Assembly (NCBI GenBank): GCA_902495945.1
Contig: CABUZD010000090.1
Span: forward strand, 1-7,110
Reading direction: 5' to 3'
Length of the DNA stretch: 7,110 nt
DNA from: an uncultured Collinsella sp.
Lineage (GTDB): Bacteria; Actinomycetota; Coriobacteriia; Coriobacteriales; Coriobacteriaceae
The position numbers and the translations under genes were made by a program. Positions 5,697-7,110 of this stretch are shown piece by piece (position 1 is the stretch's first letter; every line of letters begins with the position of its first letter). Under the pieces are notes generated by a model, which had not been told where the DNA came from, made no database searches, and saw only the letters and a list, made by a program, of their open reading frames with translations.

Positions 5697-6638
5697 TTAA
5701 GCCTTCAGGCTCAGGCCCATGGACTCAAGCTTGTCCTTCACTTCCTCGATCGACTTAACACCGAAGTTACGGATGTTGAGCAGATCGTTCTCCGAGAACT
5801 CAACGAGCTGACGGACCGAGTGAATGCTGGCGCGCTTAAGGCAGTTGTAGGAACGGACGGAAAGGTCCAGATCCTCGATCTGCTTGTCCAGCTCGGCGTT
5901 GTCGTTGGTGACCTCGGGAGCGAAGATCGAAGCCTCCTCCTCGACCTCGGGGGTCTCGGCAAGGTTCATAAAGGCGGCCATATGCTGGTTGATGATATTG
6001 GCAGCCTGGACCACGGCGTCGCGCGGAGCGATGGAGCCGTTGGTCTCGATCTCGAGGACAAGGCGGTCGTAGTCGGTGTGCTGGCCGACACGGCAAGCCT
6101 CAACGAGCTTGGCGCAACGGGAAACCGGCGAGTACAGCGAGTCGACGTGGATCACACCGATGGGATCGTTGTCGCGCTTGTTGGCCTCGCCAGAAACATA
6201 GCCGCGGCCATAGCCGATGCGCATGCTCATGGTGAGATGGCCACCCTCGGTGAGCGTAGCAATGTGCTGCTCGGGGTTAACCAGCTCAAACTCGGACGGA
6301 ATAAAGAAGTCCGCACCGGTGACCTCGCAGGGGCCGTCAACCGAGATGGTGGCGGTCGCCTCGTCGGTCGTGCCGAGAGCCCTGAAGACAAGACCCTTGA
6401 CATTCAGGACGATGTCGGTGACATCCTCGACCATGTTAGGGATGGTCATGAACTCGTGCTGTGCACCATCGATCTGAATAGCCTCGACGGCGGCACCCTC
6501 GAGCGAGGACAGAAGAACGCGACGAAGGGAGTTACCCAGCGTATCGCCGTAACCACGCTCGAGCGGCTCGACGGAGACACGAGCAGACGTCTCGTTGATC
6601 TCTTCGACCTGAACCTGAGGCCTAATGAATTCTGACAT
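5697..6638 (-). CDS. rpoA: DNA-directed RNA polymerase subunit alpha
   Basis: Alpha dimerises to nucleate assembly of RNA polymerase, and its C-terminal domain binds UP-element DNA and activators. The 313-residue product has the N-terminal assembly domain (about 1-228, with GYGDTLGNSLRRVLLSSLEG at 29-48), an acidic linker (about 229-250) and the C-terminal domain (about 251-313). The DNA-binding residues known from E. coli are all conserved: R262, N265, C266 and K268 in VRSYNCLK, and G293, K295, S296 and E299 in NFGVKSIEEV. A GGAGGT lies 5 bases before the ATG. The gap to the upstream rpsD stop is 32 bases, so the genes are co-transcribed. Confidence 0.98.
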   Translation of the reverse strand: MSEFIRPQVQVEEINETSARVSVEPLERGYGDTLGNSLRRVLLSSLEGAAVEAIQIDGAQHEFMTIPNMVEDVTDIVLNVKGLVFRALGTTDEATATISVDGPCEVTGADFFIPSEFELVNPEQHIATLTEGGHLTMSMRIGYGRGYVSGEANKRDNDPIGVIHVDSLYSPVSRCAKLVEACRVGQHTDYDRLVLEIETNGSIAPRDAVVQAANIINQHMAAFMNLAETPEVEEEASIFAPEVTNDNAELDKQIEDLDLSVRSYNCLKRASIHSVRQLVEFSENDLLNIRNFGVKSIEEVKDKLESMGLSLKA

Positions 6639-6670
6639 GTATTACCTCCAGCCTCAGCAGCCCGGATGGA

Positions 6671-7110
6671 CTACTTAGAGTAGAGCTCGACGATGAGCTG
6701 CTCGTTGATATCACCGCTGATCTGCTCACGCGTCGGCAGAGCGAGCACGTTACCAGACAGCTTCTCGATATCGACCTCGAGCCAGCCAGGGACCTCAAAG
6801 CGCTCGGAGGAAATCAGGGCCTCCTTGATGGGGAGGAGGTCACGGAACTTCTCGCCGACAGCGACGACGTCGCCGGCCTTGACGCGGTAGGACGGGATGT
6901 CCACGCGCTTGCCGTTCACGGTGAAGTGACCGTGACGGACGGACTGACGAGCCTCTTTGCGGGTGCGGGCGAAGCCAAGACGGAAGACGACGTTGTCGAG
7001 GCGAGACTCAAGGATGATCATGAGGTTCTCACCGGTGACGCCGTTCATCTTGCGGGCCTTGTTGAAGTAGCCGTGGAACTGCTTCTCCAGAACGCCATAG
7101 ATGAACTTGA
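6671..7110 (-). CDS. rpsD: 30S ribosomal protein S4 (5' end outside the window)
   Basis: S4 binds 16S rRNA early in assembly of the small subunit, helps decoding accuracy and in many bacteria represses its own operon. 145 residues are visible, from KFIYGVLEKQFHGYFNKARK through the S4 RNA-binding domain (RLDNVVFRLGFARTRKEARQ, then FTVNGKRVDIPSYRVKAGDVV) to the family ending INEQLIVELYSK and a TAG at 6671-6673. The frame is open across the window edge; against a usual length near 200, about 55 N-terminal residues are missing. The ATG at 7048 is internal and not the start. It is the upstream partner of rpoA in the operon. Confidence 0.97.
   Translation of the reverse strand, partial: KFIYGVLEKQFHGYFNKARKMNGVTGENLMIILESRLDNVVFRLGFARTRKEARQSVRHGHFTVNGKRVDIPSYRVKAGDVVAVGEKFRDLLPIKEALISSERFEVPGWLEVDIEKLSGNVLALPTREQISGDINEQLIVELYSK

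Noticed and set aside
5184..6635. Long + strand open frame of 483 codons opposite rpoA and rplQ
   Set aside because: It is the antisense shadow of two certain ribosomal operon genes. Long antisense frames are expected from high-GC codon bias, and the translation shows no recognisable domain.

Overview
The window is a high-GC bacterial chromosome segment, most likely from a Coriobacteriia actinobacterium of the Collinsella type. The reasons are the GC-rich third codon positions, the gene order rpsD-rpoA-rplQ-truA, strong GGAGG ribosome sites, and a class A penicillin-binding protein with a Thr/Gly/Pro-rich outer tail. The genus is an inference from style and gene order; no database search was run.

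Layout. From 122 to 2320 on the + strand lies a complete class A penicillin-binding protein (peptidoglycan glycosyltransferase plus transpeptidase), followed by a strong intrinsic terminator. Everything to the right is on the - strand. Read in its own direction, from right to left, it runs: the 3' part of rpsD (cut by the window edge), rpoA, rplQ, a UUCG-loop terminator, truA, a family 2 glycosyltransferase broken by an in-frame TGA, and argR. argR ends at its own terminator and is convergent with the penicillin-binding protein gene.

How the genes fit together. rpsD, rpoA and rplQ are the distal end of the large ribosomal protein operon (30S protein S4, RNA polymerase alpha, 50S protein L17). 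truA, a tRNA pseudouridine synthase, is its usual follower, but here it sits behind a strong terminator with almost no room for a promoter. The glycosyltransferase and argR seem to be separate units. The arginine repressor has no arginine genes beside it here and probably acts elsewhere in the genome.

Most of the window is ordinary housekeeping sequence, and I found no clear new biological system. The points most worth a second look are: the nonsense codon splitting the glycosyltransferase, whose reading frame stays open for 109 more codons; a perfect 13-bp inverted repeat built from TTTCGAAA cores between that gene and argR; an Asp-to-Asn change in the arginine-binding motif of ArgR; and the long low-complexity tail of the penicillin-binding protein.
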